Positions 44,401 through 50,865 are shown, counted from the first letter of the stretch. The stretch is DNA of 64,000 nt from Notospermus geniculatus (GCA_002633025.1 NMRB01000499.1:119297-183296); one strand, 5' to 3'. Made by a program: numbers and translations. Notes: generated from the letters alone by a model not told the origin.

Positions 44401-47400
44401 CTGAGGCCAGGCTCCTTATCCTTGGCCGGAGGCCAGTTATCATGTTGGCAACACATGGCATTGATATGCAAATGAATATTGCGACAATCCAAAAGAGAAT
44501 CATGCAAATGCTATTCCATGTTTTTTGTCATAAAATGTGTCTTGTTTTGAACTGTCTTAAAGCGGACTATTTGCACCAAGTCAAAGATTCCACAGAACCG
44601 TTTCTGGAGCGGCCGCCGCAATCCATTTACCAGTTGTTGTTACGAACAAAACGGGTTGTTTTATTATTTTTGGTTCACTTTGGACAGATGCGAACAATCC
44701 GCTTAAAGCCAGACACTATAGACAGATGGGTTATAATCGACGAGCATAGTCTCGGTCACCCAGTCGCTGTTTCGAATCTGGGGAACCGTAGGAGTACTGT
44801 GGCTGGCTGCGCAAGACTACACACAGCATTGGGGATTCCCCAAGGGGATTCCCAAAACCTCGATGCAGTGATGCTATAATATGTGGTTCTATGGTTCTAT
44901 ACACTACGCACGCCAGCCTGTAGATGAGGTTGCACTATTATTTCGGCCGAACTGGGGAGTGAGTAGCGGTGCATAGTGTGCGGCTTTAAGTGATAATTTA
45001 ATGAATCAAATTTACACTGTGGCTATGAAGGGGTTAATTTTGGTAGCGATCTGAGTAATAGGTGACATTTCTACCCTTTTAGTTCGAAGGGTTCATATTG
45101 GTTGACGTTAAAGTGCTCAGGGTGTAAACACCAGTGGCCTTTAGATCAGGAAGGCCAACATCGTTGCACAATCGGAGCACAATGGCCAATAAAGCAAAGG
45201 TTATTTCGGCGACAATGCGCGAAATTCATGCGAGAAATGGCACAGGGTAATCTCAACACCAGGAGCCAGACGGTGAGTAAATTGAACTTTGTCACTGTTT
45301 TGACTTCGAGGTAGCTCGATACAAAATTTGAAGGTCCTAGGTCAACTTGATAGGGTATCCAATCATTCACATTAGTCACTTAATGGATCATACAGTAGTC
45401 CTTTATATCACGGGTGAAATCAATCTACCGGTATTTACTGTTTTTTTTTTCATGGCACTCATTACTGTTTTTTTTTTCATGGCACTCATTTTCTTCTTCA
45501 GAGACTAGAAAGACTGCAGAAAGAGGGCGCCCTGTACACAGACAAACATGCATTGTAGAGGCATGCCCAGTAGATTGTACAGATAGACATGCACACTACA
45601 GACAGACAGACACTGTGCACACATGTGCGCATCAAATAATAGGGAGTTTTCGCAAAGCCCCTGAAACGTTAACGCAAATGCCAAACCCATTGTTCGATGC
45701 CACGAAGAAAGCACCGAACAAAAGGATAGACGTTTGCATTGGTGTTTCGGGGGCTTTGCGGAAAATCTACATTAAGTTGGGAGCCAAGCGTCAAACATGA
45801 CTCTGTGGAAAACATTTGGCAAATAAATGTACAGCAGGAGGAAACCAGAGTGTCCGGAGAAAACCCGTGCTGTCAAAAAGAGTCACCCTCTCTAATACAT
45901 AAAGAGTATGTCTAATTGAGGATTGAACTTGGAACGTAAGTGGTGACAGGGGCTGATGTTTGAACTGCACCACTGTGACAGCCCATGCATGCACTGTACA
46001 GATGTGAATATACATTTATTTCATTGATTGGGGACCAAGGGCATTGCGCAAACCGACAACAAAATATCAAATATGAAGGTTCTAGGTCAAGTTTGTTGAC
46101 GATCAATAGTTGATGACAGCCAAGCATACTGTCCAGCTATCACCCAAGGAGTTGTGTAATGTTTCTATTTTGCAATGATACACAAATATAGTTCTTGAAA
46201 GCTGACTGACTCACACCACATCTAAAATAGAATCGGCGTAAATATCATCTTGGTTCTTAACGTTGACCTTTCCATGTTTTGATTTCATAATATACAGGGT
46301 GGTGCAAAAAATGTCCCCGAGGTGATGGAGAGCTAGTTGGTGTAACTGGTGAACAGGTCACTGAATGGTTATCCTGCCTGCAATAAGCGGCGGCCTGAAT
46401 GATGTGGTGGGCAGATGTCGCGCCACATCCCGCGAAGATGTCGTTCTTAACATTGACCTTTCCATGTTTTGATTTCATAATATACATGTATAGGGTGGTG
46501 CAAAAAATTTCCCTGAGGTGATGGATCTCGAGTTGGTGTAACTGGTGAAGAGGTCACTGAATGGTTATCCTGCCTACAATGAGCCTGAATAATGCGGCGG
46601 GCAGATGTCGCACCACTCTATATGGTAAATACGGTAAGTATTGAGGAGGTCAAGGCCACCCGAGGTGAATGCCGACCCGTGATTTTTTCTGACTGAATAA
46701 CAAAACCAATAGTATCTTCTAGAAAACAACTTGTTTTCTTCACATATTTTAGTCTTAGAATACATAGATAAGCTGATCTTTTTTGGCAAGAGAGTTTTGC
46801 GTTTCTCTGAATAGAGCCCTCGACCCACTTTCAGGGGCAAAAATGGAAATAATTCGCTACAGAAATAGCTGCATTTAGAATCTGTGTGTAAACAAGCCAC
46901 AATAAACATCTGTAAACGACGGCTCTGACGTCATTGGCTGTCATACCATTCATCAAAACAGTTTGAAAAGTTTCCCGACCATTCCAGCCCAAGTTGTAAG
47001 AAGTCGCTGCAGAGTTCTGAAGTTTCTTGCACAAAGTTCAGGTGCTATTCCTCTGTTGGCGCTCCCTGAGATATCCGTTCCGTCTCACCCTAACCAGACT
47101 CGCCAGCCGCAGAACATTTCAAGAGTTTTCACCTCTCATTTTCTACACATCGGTACCCAACGCGTGGTGAAATCGACCCGCTATCTTATGATGTCAGCAA
47201 GGTAAGGGAACATTCTGCGTGCCTGGCGCAAGGCCACAGCTGATAATTAACCCCTTACGTCCAGGTACTTTGTTGTTTTTGAGGCACGGGATCAAGAAAT
47301 TGACTGCCTATGATTGAGAGGGCATTGCTCTCAAATTCGCCAGGTGCCCACGGATGATGGGACTTCTCATTTCTTCAGAAACTGTACCATTTTCAGTTCC

Positions 47401-48984
47401 TAACTCATCGCAGTGGTGCAGTGGAAATGCTGAGCCTGTCACTGCTGCAGTTGTGGTTCAAACCCCGGTACCATTCTTTATGTGATAGAGAGGGTGACTC
47501 TCAGACAGCACAGGTTTTCTCCGGGCACTCTGGTTTCCTCCTGCCGTACATTTATTTGCCCAATATTGTCTATGGTACCATATTTTGCACTCAGTTCTGA
47601 AATCCAACCTACTTTTATTCTGAAAATGCAATGATTACCTGTGAAGATTTGCCATTTTCACTATCGCCATTGAACTTATCCGGCGGCGATTCACCATTTT
47701 TCTTCTCCGTTGGCGACTGTTCCGGCGATCCACCTGGCGTACGGATCACAGGAGTCTCCCCGCCAGCTGAAAGAGAGGCAATACCTATGTGAGCCGATCT
47801 ATCGATGAAACGGAAGCTGTCGTTACCCACTGACCAAGAGAGGTCGTTTTCTATTCAAAATCTGGACCTGTACTTGTCAATTTCGCATGCCACTACATCA
47901 GTTCTTTCCAGTGACGCCAGCAATCAAGCGATCGAGTTGGCGATAATTTAGAATTCGATAAAATATTCATTTGTCATTCAAATGTTTATCAACCTTCAGT
48001 GATCTATTGATTTGAGAGAATTTAAAAATTCATGAATCGATTGGCCTCCAGTAGAGTAAATAACTACACGATGCGTTAATAAAACAACGTCGCTACTACG
48101 ATAAGTGACAATGATTGTACCCGGAACATTGCTATCGGTTTTGCCAAAACACGCTTCTCTACTTGAGTTTTATCATGTAAGCAGGGTTTCCGCCAGAGGG
48201 TAAAATGGGTAAAATTCCGTACCCTAAAATTTTTCCAGGGTACGGATCCGTACCCTCAAAAATTTGATAAATTCACATATTTATCAGCAGTATTCATTGT
48301 TTTTCACCATTTAACATCATATTTCACGATAGAAAGTGATTTTATGCTTCAAAATACGCCTAAAATGGNNNNNNNNNNNNNNNNNNNNNNNNNNNNNCTG
48401 TACCCACTGATGTCATTTTTGTGGCGGAGAGCGATAAAACGCAGCAATTTCACAGGCCAGAGAAATTCGATGCTACTTTTTCAATGGTAGAAATCTTTGT
48501 TATTGCGTTTTGCCTGTGAAAATGACAGGCTGGCGTGAAAACGCGAGTGGGTTCAAGCCTTTAGTGTAAACTGTCAAGTCGCTGCTCCATGTGAGACTTT
48601 ACTCGCATGAGTTGGCTCTCAATGGGCAATTCTCCATTACTGGTTCCTCACAACATATGCTGAAACTAATGATACAAATGACTACCCATAGTTTTTTCTA
48701 TGGGTGAGCTGCCCATAGAGAGACACTTGTACAAGAAAAATCTCAACAGGATACAGGCAACTGTGCAAGAAAACTCACATGGAGCAGGGCCTTCATACTA
48801 ATAATTTTTTACGCCTGTGCTCCACCAACTTACCCGCGACGACTGTAGCATCCGAAGTCTCCGAGCTCGGGCTGTTATCCTCCTCCTCCACTTCCTCGAC
48901 CTCGCTCTGCTTGGAGAGTAGTCTCGAGCGACTTGACCGATGCTCCAGTGTCGGCTCGCCTTTTTCTTTCTCCGTCTCCGCCAT
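26209..48984 (-). CDS. R3HDM: R3HDM1/2 (encore)-like gene, whole coding span, joined exons
   Basis: Predicted join, minus strand, 5' to 3': 48984-48834, 47766-47639, 38871-38764, 38140-38103 (tentative), 37837-37603, 36991-36869, 36494-36369, 35898-35687, 35124-34945, 34427-33304, 32533-32409 (or duplicate 28872-28748), 26486-26209. Every listed junction has GT/AG sites and compatible phase. Family members are cytoplasmic RNA-associated proteins with R3H and SUZ domains, a long Pro/Gln tail and a C-terminal RRM-like fold. Seen here: SUZ motif, RPWSSTDSS and KASSFGG blocks, the INQQTGQP block, the PQ-rich region and the C-terminal fold. Not seen: the R3H domain. One exon (37603-37837) has an apparent 1-base frameshift. 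Assignment rests on recalled family motifs. Confidence 0.85.
27134..27264. mobile_element. MITE with GGCCGTATTCAAAAAGG termini
   Basis: GGCCGTATTCAAAAAGG and CCTTTTTGAATACGGCC are inverted, with GTGTAACTTCACTAAATGCA arms inside. The duplicate at 30792 starts within this element, so its left end marks the duplication breakpoint. Confidence 0.85.
27479..27695. mobile_element. TTAA-ended repeat family copy
   Basis: TTAATTCATCTACCCCAGGT at the left and GTCTGCTGGACTCTGGGGGT at the right. The duplicate of this copy is at about 31143-31345. Confidence 0.7.
28304..28480. mobile_element. TGTGACCCG-ended repeat, uninterrupted copy
   Basis: Runs from GACACGCTCCAGCAAAAGTA to TTCTGCTAGATCGGGTCACA. Same family as 18733-19669, without the nested insertion. 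Duplicated at 31955-32140. Confidence 0.75.
28748..28872 (-). CDS. R3HDM: R3HDM-like 125-nt exon, duplicate copy A
   Basis: Acceptor GTTTCGTTTCAG and a strong donor CAG|GTGAGG. It enters in phase 2 and leaves in phase 1. The peptide runs LVPPVPMVGKPVRKMKSQG to ESVESALSG. The exit phase fits the last exon at 26486 exactly. Reading through the donor instead reaches a stop at 28656. The copy is intact and almost identical to 32409-32533. Confidence 0.75.
29010..29237. mobile_element. MITE with CTGTAAAGCAGG termini, TA duplication
   Basis: CTGTAAAGCAGGAAAATTTC / CTTGCTTTACAG with TA borders. Copy B reads TGTCACTGATCTCAGC across the site, so this inserted after or differs between the copies. Same family as 6745-6940. 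Confidence 0.88.
29277..29438. mobile_element. 162-bp CRE-containing MITE insertion
   Basis: Present only in copy A, between CCCAT and ATTGAG; copy B reads CCCATTGAG. TGACGTCATCA words near both ends are inverted, as in the ends AGACGGGTT / CCATCT. Confidence 0.8.
29658..29836. mobile_element. MITE with CTGTATTCATC termini
   Basis: CTGTATTCATC and GATGAATACAG are inverted. Absent from copy B, where GACTG joins TCTAGGCCTTACC. It sits immediately beside the splice donor of the truncated exon copy and changes its +6 base (GTAAGC versus GTAAGG). Confidence 0.75.
29842..30379 (-). pseudogene. R3HDM: Truncated duplicate of the R3HDM PQ-rich exon
   Basis: About 538 nt identical in layout to the 3' half of 33304-34427, with a usable donor but no acceptor. 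The 5' side is replaced at 30380 by a SINE-like repeat. Coding differences from copy B are nearly all silent (one visible change, VRT versus VRA). It cannot act as a normal internal exon. Confidence 0.8.
30380..30792. mobile_element. SINE-like interspersed element ending in AGGTGAGCT
   Basis: Contains TGACCTTGAAAAGTAGGTCA, a (GACGGAC)n tract at 30712-30756 and a terminal hairpin AGCTCACCTCACAGAGGTGAGCT at 30769-30791. It lies exactly at the junction of duplication copies A and B. Confidence 0.7.
32409..32533 (-). CDS. R3HDM: R3HDM-like 125-nt exon, copy B
   Basis: The acceptor TTTCAG at 32536-32534 receives the phase-2 end of exon 33304-34427 (AG + G gives Arg, then LVPPVP). The donor CAG|GTGAGG leaves in phase 1, fitting exon 26486. 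Reading on without splicing gives a stop at 32317, an alternative short C-terminus ending HEETE. Confidence 0.85.
32561..33032. repeat. 119-bp minisatellite, four copies
   Basis: Units start GTTGAGGYCT at 32561, 32679, 32799 and 32917 and carry GAGTTGGCTCTCTATGGGTA. Copy A of the duplication has one unit (28903-29005). Confidence 0.9.
33304..34427 (-). CDS. R3HDM: R3HDM-like long PQ-rich exon
   Basis: Acceptor TTCTATTCTAG before 34427 and donor AAG|GTAAGG at 33303. Phase 0 in, phase 2 out, 374 codons plus two bases. Composition is Pro/Gln/Tyr/Ser-rich with a short polyQ run (QGQQQQQTQRAQSPQ) and blocks such as MQPVQPGSEGYQQPTYYTYH. This matches the disordered tail of R3HDM1/2. It would be a low-complexity interaction region of a cytoplasmic RNA-binding protein. 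Confidence 0.88.
34569..34742. mobile_element. Palindromic MITE (GACATCCTGCGAAAGTCGGC arms)
   Basis: Arms of about 45 bp starting GACATCCTGCGAAAGTCGGC are inverted, ending with AGAAGGGGTAAAC. Intronic. Confidence 0.85.
34945..35124 (-). CDS. R3HDM: R3HDM-like 180-nt exon
   Basis: Acceptor CTCCTGCAAAC complement (TTTGCAG) and donor CAG|GTAAAA, phase 0 to 0, 60 residues. It contains SELASSFTGLTLTAQSSTES, comparable to the FSHMSLARQ block of R3HDM, and PGVPSQYQFNSQ. Confidence 0.85.
35177..35313. mobile_element. TTAA-ended repeat family, internal fragment
   Basis: Carries AACATTCTTCAGATGGTTGA through GTCTGCTGGACTC; both ends are missing. Confidence 0.7.
35431..35592. mobile_element. MITE of the CAGGGGCGGATCC family
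   Basis: Left CAGGGGCGCATCAACGAATT, right CTTGGATCCGCACC. The middle (TTTCAATGATTTGCTCCAAA) is nearly the same as in 61958-62123. Confidence 0.75.
35687..35898 (-). CDS. R3HDM: R3HDM-like exon with INQQTGQP block
   Basis: Acceptor TTTTTTTCCAG and donor GTG|GTAAGT, phase 1 in, phase 0 out. The peptide begins GSIIINQQTGQPYYNQDGTV, matching the conserved GSILINPQTGQP block of R3HDM proteins, then a Pro-rich stretch PPSPPVPPAAAVPQPPAS. Confidence 0.9.
35990..36420 (-). repeat. R3HDM: 60-bp minisatellite duplicating an exon end with its 5' splice site (seven copies)
   Basis: Seven tandem units each carry coding sequence for TVVWVASSVDAIPPG followed by the donor G|GTAAGTTAC. Donor sites, given as plus-strand ACTTAC, start at 35993, 36053, 36113, 36182, 36242, 36303 and 36363. 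The unit is 60 bp (20 codons). The third copy in plus-strand order has 9 extra bases and the fifth has one extra T. On the transcript the first unit belongs to the exon; the other six lie downstream as potential alternative donors. Confidence 0.95.
36369..36494 (-). CDS. R3HDM: R3HDM-like 126-nt exon ending in the splice-donor array
   Basis: Acceptor CTGTTTTCAG before 36494, phase 1 in. The most 5' donor of the array at 36368 gives phase 1 out. The peptide runs EISSKTVGTSTSPAADAPPL, then NQTVVWVASSVDAIPPG, leading into GSIIINQQTGQP. The next donor (36308) adds exactly 20 codons. Donors beyond it lie after the extra T and shift the frame to a nearby stop. Confidence 0.88.
36869..36991 (-). CDS. 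R3HDM: R3HDM-like 123-nt exon
   Basis: Acceptor GTTGTATTTCAG and donor ACAG|GTAGGT, phase 1 to 1. The peptide runs DSLSSGTSSNLSSPMTRPPP, then IPSSPPTVLPEKHHQS. Ser/Pro-rich linker. Confidence 0.85.
37111..37300 (-). mobile_element. tRNA-derived SINE (CTGGTTTCCTCCTGC family)
   Basis: On the minus strand: GGTGCAGTGGAAACATCGGC (A-box-like), GGTTCAATCCCCGG (B-box-like), then TGATAGAGAGGGTAACTCTC and the 3' part CTGGTTTCCTCCTGCAGTAC. Other copies at 45826, 47404 and 59835, fragments at 37885, 43843, 51676 and 53705. Confidence 0.78.
37373..37570. mobile_element. Interspersed TGTGACC repeat, inverse of 21400-21622
   Basis: TGTGACCCGGTTGGGCAAAA at the left and CAGAGCTGGTCACA at the right. Body shared with 21400-21622. 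Confidence 0.7.
37603..37837 (-). CDS. R3HDM: R3HDM-like exon with RPWSSTDSS and KASSFGG blocks; apparent frameshift
   Basis: Acceptor CCCTTTCAG before 37837 and donor ATG|GTAAGG at 37602. The first part reads SRSSTRHSSTRSSKEDLRWG, then SDTRPWSSTDSSGYG. The second part, in another frame, reads NSSRGNVAMTKASSFGGVGG, then VTVLSRGDSRSTSSGRISKNG. Together these match the conserved RPWSSTDSDSS...TKASSFSGISVLTRGDS segment of R3HDM proteins. One base is missing, or two are extra, near 37727-37736. An assembly error is the simplest explanation. Confidence 0.82.
37947..38022. mobile_element. TGTGACCCG-family fragment
   Basis: GACCTGCTCCAGCAAAAGCA through TTATCACTGCTG, truncated. Confidence 0.6.
38103..38140 (-). 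CDS. R3HDM: Possible 38-nt micro-exon
   Basis: Acceptor TCTCCGTTTCAG before 38140 and GTACGT after 38103. The length (2 modulo 3) is what is needed to join the phase-0 SUZ exon to the phase-2 start of exon 37837. It would encode STSSVGEEGVMMG. The donor is weak and no homology is obvious. Confidence 0.3.
38160..38410. mobile_element. Palindromic MITE (CGCACTTCCGCCGAAATCTC family), copy 1
   Basis: GAATTCGCACTTCCGCCGAA left arm and an inverted TTTCAGCGGAAGTGTGC right arm, with GATTCAGTTGACTCTGACGC inside. Copies at 43908-44160 and 52497-53085. Confidence 0.7.
38491..38623. mobile_element. MITE with GACCGACCGCACAGGAAGTC arm, copy 2
   Basis: Related to 22033-22154. Right arm CACTATCGGACTTTCTGTGC. 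Confidence 0.72.
38764..38871 (-). CDS. R3HDM: R3HDM-like exon carrying the SUZ motif
   Basis: Acceptor TTCTTTGCAG before 38871 and donor GAT|GTAAGA at 38763. 108 nt, phase 0 to 0. The peptide runs GRSPDRQSSFDGKKQK, then SFEEREEEYEKARARIFNQD. The second half is a typical SUZ domain, an RNA-binding segment that follows the R3H domain in R3HDM1/2, encore and related proteins. Confidence 0.93.
39521..41155 (-). CDS. LINE ORF2, reverse transcriptase part
   Basis: In the frame upstream of the first Met it reads NHENKYVTGIDNILKTQVEF, so the domain continues from the endonuclease frame. RT landmarks: GKSPGDDGL, RPITLLNTDYKIIAKCLAER, FLDQKKAFDRV (motif A Asp), VRQGCPIAPYLYILQAEP (motif B) and MWADDTQIF (motif C, WADD in place of the more common YADD). 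Later KTKGVLLGIW and NFLWDGKHP. It stops soon after FYKNVLFAWAKL, where related L1-like proteins continue by several hundred residues. Confidence 0.9.
   Translation of the reverse strand, partial: NHENKYVTGIDNILKTQVEFYENLYKSEGIDNNAADTLLNSVQKKLDANEKDKLEVEITEAELKKSLDMMQEGKSPGDDGLTVLFYKRFWYIIGKDFTHLVNKIHGTESLSKSQRRGLITLLYKQGERENISNWRPITLLNTDYKIIAKCLAERLKTVLPSLIHEDQKGFVKGRKIEHGVRLIQDTIQYTDENKKGGAIIFLDQKKAFDRVEPEWVKKVMQKFGFGPNFQKWINILYYDIESSILTNGYTSKAFKITRSVRQGCPIAPYLYILQAEPFAESIRKDPKIEGILLPNNQELKLNMWADDTQIFIRSIGTFKELFARLDTYEKCSGSQVNYAKTKGVLLGIWRNKPPPTNNISWVDHIKALGVMNGYKINEDHVWQEKFQKIKKRLENWAKRDLTYYGKVLILKTMGMSIANYEIQMRGISEKHLKELKTILFNFLWDGKHPLVNRESVALPTSQGGLKMIDIENTIKIRQIRLMDKIISAKEDKWAVLPRYWLNRAAHKVEEDLFVTKCSKFDGFHLKHIPDFYKNVLFAWAKLIQ
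41158..42300 (-). CDS. LINE ORF2, AP endonuclease part
   Basis: Starts at ATG 42300, reading MTHSLFSLNVRGIRDDKKRR. Endonuclease landmarks in order: NVRGIR, FLQETHC, SRGVAILF, FLGGDYNCTLNPKLDR, WTFVGKSKSRIDF and LTMKDHRAITL, i.e. the N, E, D/N, D and terminal H positions of the exonuclease-endonuclease-phosphatase fold. The frame runs out at YFFNLEKKGERQNHGKK; with one more A in the A8 run it would continue into the RT frame. Confidence 0.9.
   Translation of the reverse strand: MTHSLFSLNVRGIRDDKKRRTLFCYLKKKSYDVIFLQETHCATTVDIAKWSKEWSGTSFWSLGTTASRGVAILFKEGKDIRTKNVTQDAKGRYIVLSAELDCDRFYTLCNIYAPNDENERKIFFKALRQNLQNVVENDSIFLGGDYNCTLNPKLDRASGRVGQDAGHAELISLMNHLDLEDIWRRRHPASKDWTFVGKSKSRIDFWLVSKSLNSSIVKCSITDNPLTMKDHRAITLKVNNEKVERGPGVWKINENVIKSELFRCALEKFWESWQKEKDDFNNIKDWWDIGKIKIKELTIWAATKIKQSKDKIEKLESLFEKTDNEAQKSELHRKIKSYYEDKAEAARIRARERWHEEGERSTAYFFNLEKKGERQNHGKK
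42341..43093 (-). CDS. LINE ORF1-like protein, C-terminal part with SGNH-hydrolase-like end
   Basis: 250 codons ending 41 bp before ORF2. The N-terminal third is Pro/Ser-rich (SPPPDDHSAAGAPPVTVSPS). The C-terminal half, VGVSGIPPRNSKGVQAENYN ... NYIPNDHLF ... TSGVHFSAKGLEELLKNF, has the layout of SGNH/GDSL esterase-like domains (PPR block, then (D)GVHxSxKG). Such domains occur in ORF1 of several invertebrate LINEs. The usual Asp before GVH is Ser here, and the N-terminal GDS block is not seen, so the element is probably 5'-truncated and catalytically doubtful. Confidence 0.6.
   Translation of the reverse strand: MNIWDHTNKTTSVHCAFRRSFNHPIDVSFQFQPPNNKVKVLVRSHALRDDMSPPPDDHSAAGAPPVTVSPSPNTLAPVQLVSNSSIADKVKLNISDAVCKIKDNFPNLLQVGVSGIPPRNSKGVQAENYNKVADSVNDYVKKYCERTTDVNYIPNDHLFKKTKNFSPKAYYKPDDTSGVHFSAKGLEELLKNFHDILNPPPAFVSILKEAKVQLGKRHRSDISSTPPSAEKQALQRARYEGDAGESFLPQ
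43100..43900. other. Intronic stretch, no exon seen
   Basis: Searched on the minus strand for R3H-domain coding sequence; none recognised. Confidence 0.45.
43908..44160. mobile_element. Palindromic MITE (CGCACTTCGCCGAAATCTC family), copy 2
   Basis: GATCTGCGCACTTCGCCGAA left arm and inverted GGCAGAAGTGCGTAGATCTG right arm. The core includes GAACCCCACGGCAGTGAC. Confidence 0.82.
44161..45100. other. Intronic stretch, no exon seen
   Basis: No supported coding or repeat feature. Confidence 0.4.
45641..45770. mobile_element. MITE with GGGAGTTTTCGCAAAGCCCC arm
   Basis: Left GGGAGTTTTCGCAAAGCCCC, right GGGGGCTTTGCGGAAAATCT inverted. Confidence 0.78.
45826..46000 (-). mobile_element. tRNA-derived SINE (CTGGTTTCCTCCTGC family)
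   Basis: Minus strand: GGTGCAGTTCAAACATCAGC, GTTCAATCCTC, TTAGAGAGGGTGACTC, CTCTGGTTTCCTCCTGCTGT. Confidence 0.75.
46254..46614. repeat. Two tandem copies of a GGGTGGTGCAAAAAA repeat
   Basis: The unit starts TTCTTAACRTTGACCTTTCC at 46254 and 46443 and contains GGGTGGTGCAAAAAATKTCC and AACTGGTGAASAGGTCACTG. The unit is about 188 bp. Confidence 0.85.
46925..47207 (+). promoter_or_regulatory. Possible internal promoter and first exon
   Basis: TGACGTCATTGGCT (a CRE abutting an inverted CCAAT box) is followed by an open plus-strand frame without an early ATG. That frame ends ATGATGTCAGCAAG|GTAAGG, a good donor. The frame includes VVRSRCRVLKFLAQSSGAIP and resembles a mitochondrial presequence. 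No downstream plus-strand exon was found. Confidence 0.25.
47404..47575 (+). mobile_element. tRNA-derived SINE (CTGGTTTCCTCCTGC family)
   Basis: CAGTGGTGCAGTGGAAATGC (A-box-like), GTTGTGGTTCAAACCCCGGT (B-box-like), TGTGATAGAGAGGGTGACTC, then CACTCTGGTTTCCTCCTGCC. Confidence 0.8.
47639..47766 (-). CDS. R3HDM: R3HDM-like second coding exon (acidic linker)
   Basis: Acceptor CTCTTTCAG before 47766 and donor CACAG|GTAATC, phase 1 in, phase 0 out. The peptide runs GGETPVIRTPGGSPEQSPTE, then KKNGESPPDKFNGDSENGKS. The entry phase matches the end of exon 48834 exactly. Charged low-complexity N-terminal region, as in R3HDM proteins. Confidence 0.72.
48183..48455. mobile_element. MITE of the GGGTACC-rich family, interrupted by an N run
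   Basis: CAGGGTTTCCGCCAGAGGGT at the left, repeated GGGTACGGATCCGTACCC, then N at 48369-48397. Same family as 9803-10092. The right border is uncertain. Confidence 0.6.
48369..48397. other. Run of 29 N
   Basis: Assembly gap. Confidence 0.99.
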
Positions 48985-49010
48985 TAGAATGGGCAAGACT
49001 ATACGCAACA
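48834..49010 (-). CDS. R3HDM: R3HDM-like first coding exon
   Basis: Acceptor TATCTTGCAG before 49010 and donor GCGG|GTAAGT at 48833. Translation most likely starts at ATG 48984, reading MAETEKEKGEPTLEHRSSRS, then SEVEEVEEEDNSPSSETS. The exon is open 5' of the ATG, but joining it to the candidate UTR exon at 63083 puts an in-frame stop upstream without another ATG. The acidic N-terminus is compatible with the family but not diagnostic. Confidence 0.7.
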
Positions 49011-50440
49011 CTGCAAGATAAAAGGAACAATGTTGCCGTCAGTAATACGCAAGTCAAATCAATGAGGTCAAGCAAGGTCAAGACTGGCAACGATGTCTGT
49101 TGGGTGCTGCAAAAAGTCTATTTTGTGTCAAGTCTGGAAGTTAATTCATATCAGAATCTTGAACCTCAACTTCCTGTCATGACATCCTGAGCCCTGCACT
49201 CCACCACTGCTGCGCTACAAGGACATGCACTTTAGATCAGGACTGTACATACACCCACTGCCGTCCACGGAGAGTTAGCCAATGAGTCAGTCAATTGATT
49301 TTCCAAGCGTGGGATCAGGAACGAGATGATAATATAATTCGTACCTCTGCCCGAAACCCACATATCCACGGAATTGCACGACCACGAGAATGAATCAACG
49401 ATTGGGGATTCCACGCGAATTAATGAAGTGTGGGATTCTCTAGTTTGTCACCACGTTTCATCACGGTCTTGAAGTCAGAATCGCGGAAAAATACAAACTC
49501 CACGCAGAATTCAAATTTCATTTTGCTCCGCCGCTCTTTCTCTTCGCACGTTATTTCAGGATATTTGCATGAGCCGTTGGGATTTCATGAAAAATGACGT
49601 GTTAGATGTTCGCTAAGGTCAGAGGGTTTTTGTGGGCGAAACAACAAAATAGGCCCTGACATCGCAGATGGAATATCGGCATTTGTAAAGTTCAGAGTTC
49701 GCGACAAATGGATCGAGGTTAACTCATTCTGTGTTTGGCCCGAGCAGACATCTTTGGCTCAGGATTTCCTCAAAATATCTCAGGAGAAAGATCACAGGGA
49801 ATTTTATGAATGAAACGCCAGGCACCGACGAATATCATTCAGATTAACACAGCTCTCACAGGCAACAAAAAATTTTGCCTGAAACATCACCGGCGCCATG
49901 CACTCCCTTGCTTGGTGGCGCTCTGGTGTCGTTTTGAATCCCAAAATGCGCTCTGCCCTTTAGAAATGTTTTTCTTTTTTTTTAAATAATTTTTGACTGT
50001 CTGCAAAGATTCCAAAAGGCTTGTGTATGCATGAAACTGATTTCACAAGTATGATTTGCAGAAAAGTACAATGAAATTTTCTTAATTTTGCAGTTCTGAC
50101 TTCGACGCAAAAAAATGCCCTATTTGGTCTGCAGTACCTCCTCGCCCCTTTTTTGCCTCTGGTAAAACCCCCTGCCCTTTTTAAATCCTGGCTGAAAACA
50201 CAAGACGTTGAAACTCAATCCCGCTGCCGCCCCCGTGGAAAACTCCTTCTTCATACCAATCATGCCACGAGTCGAATTTGAATACGGAATAACTGGCTAA
50301 CATATGGCCCTACTTGTCTTGCCACTGACAAACCTGACAGCGTGGCTTCCACCCCCGCTAATCGGGATGACATTAAGGGTACGACGGACGCTTTCACAAC
50401 GCTTTGTCACGTTCGCTGGCGTGGGTGTCGTTCTTGGAGC
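49011..50440. other. Intronic stretch, no exon seen
   Basis: No supported gene or repeat with clear borders. Confidence 0.4.
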
Positions 50441-50766
50441 GTAACGCTGTCAAACTGTCTACAGTTGCGTTAAACTTCGATATTAAGGACACCACTCTAT
50501 TAAGGACAGCAGTGTTCGGTCCCACATGGCCAATTCTTTCTTTTCTGTGATCAGGACACCTCTCAATTAAGGACATCGTTTGTCAGTGTCTCTCAAAGTT
50601 GCCTTTAACAAAGAGGTTCCACCGTAAATGTCACTGTCGGCCGGTTCTCGGTCTGTTTCTTCTTAAAGAACGGTGCCCTGGTGAGCACTTTTAACACTTT
50701 GCGATGGACATTTGTGTCCATGACATCATGTAGTGCATGCGTCATTGAACCATCTTTTTTAGAAGA

Positions 50767-50865
50767 TGGGGATTTGGCCTAGTGGTTAAGGCGTGCTGCC
50801 CCTTAGTGCTGGCGATTGATGCCTTTTGCTAGGGTCCGTGGGTTTGAGTCTGGTAGGAAGCATTA
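50767..50865 (+). mobile_element. tRNA-derived SINE head
   Basis: GGATTTGGCCTAGTGGTTAA (A-box-like) and GTGGGTTTGAGTCTGGTAGG (B-box-like) with tRNA-Leu/Ser-like spacing. Too degenerate to fold as a functional tRNA by eye. Confidence 0.6.

Noticed and set aside
50767-50865. Possible functional tRNA gene
   Set aside because: A- and B-box-like words are present but the stems do not pair well by eye, and the sequence continues as a SINE-like body.
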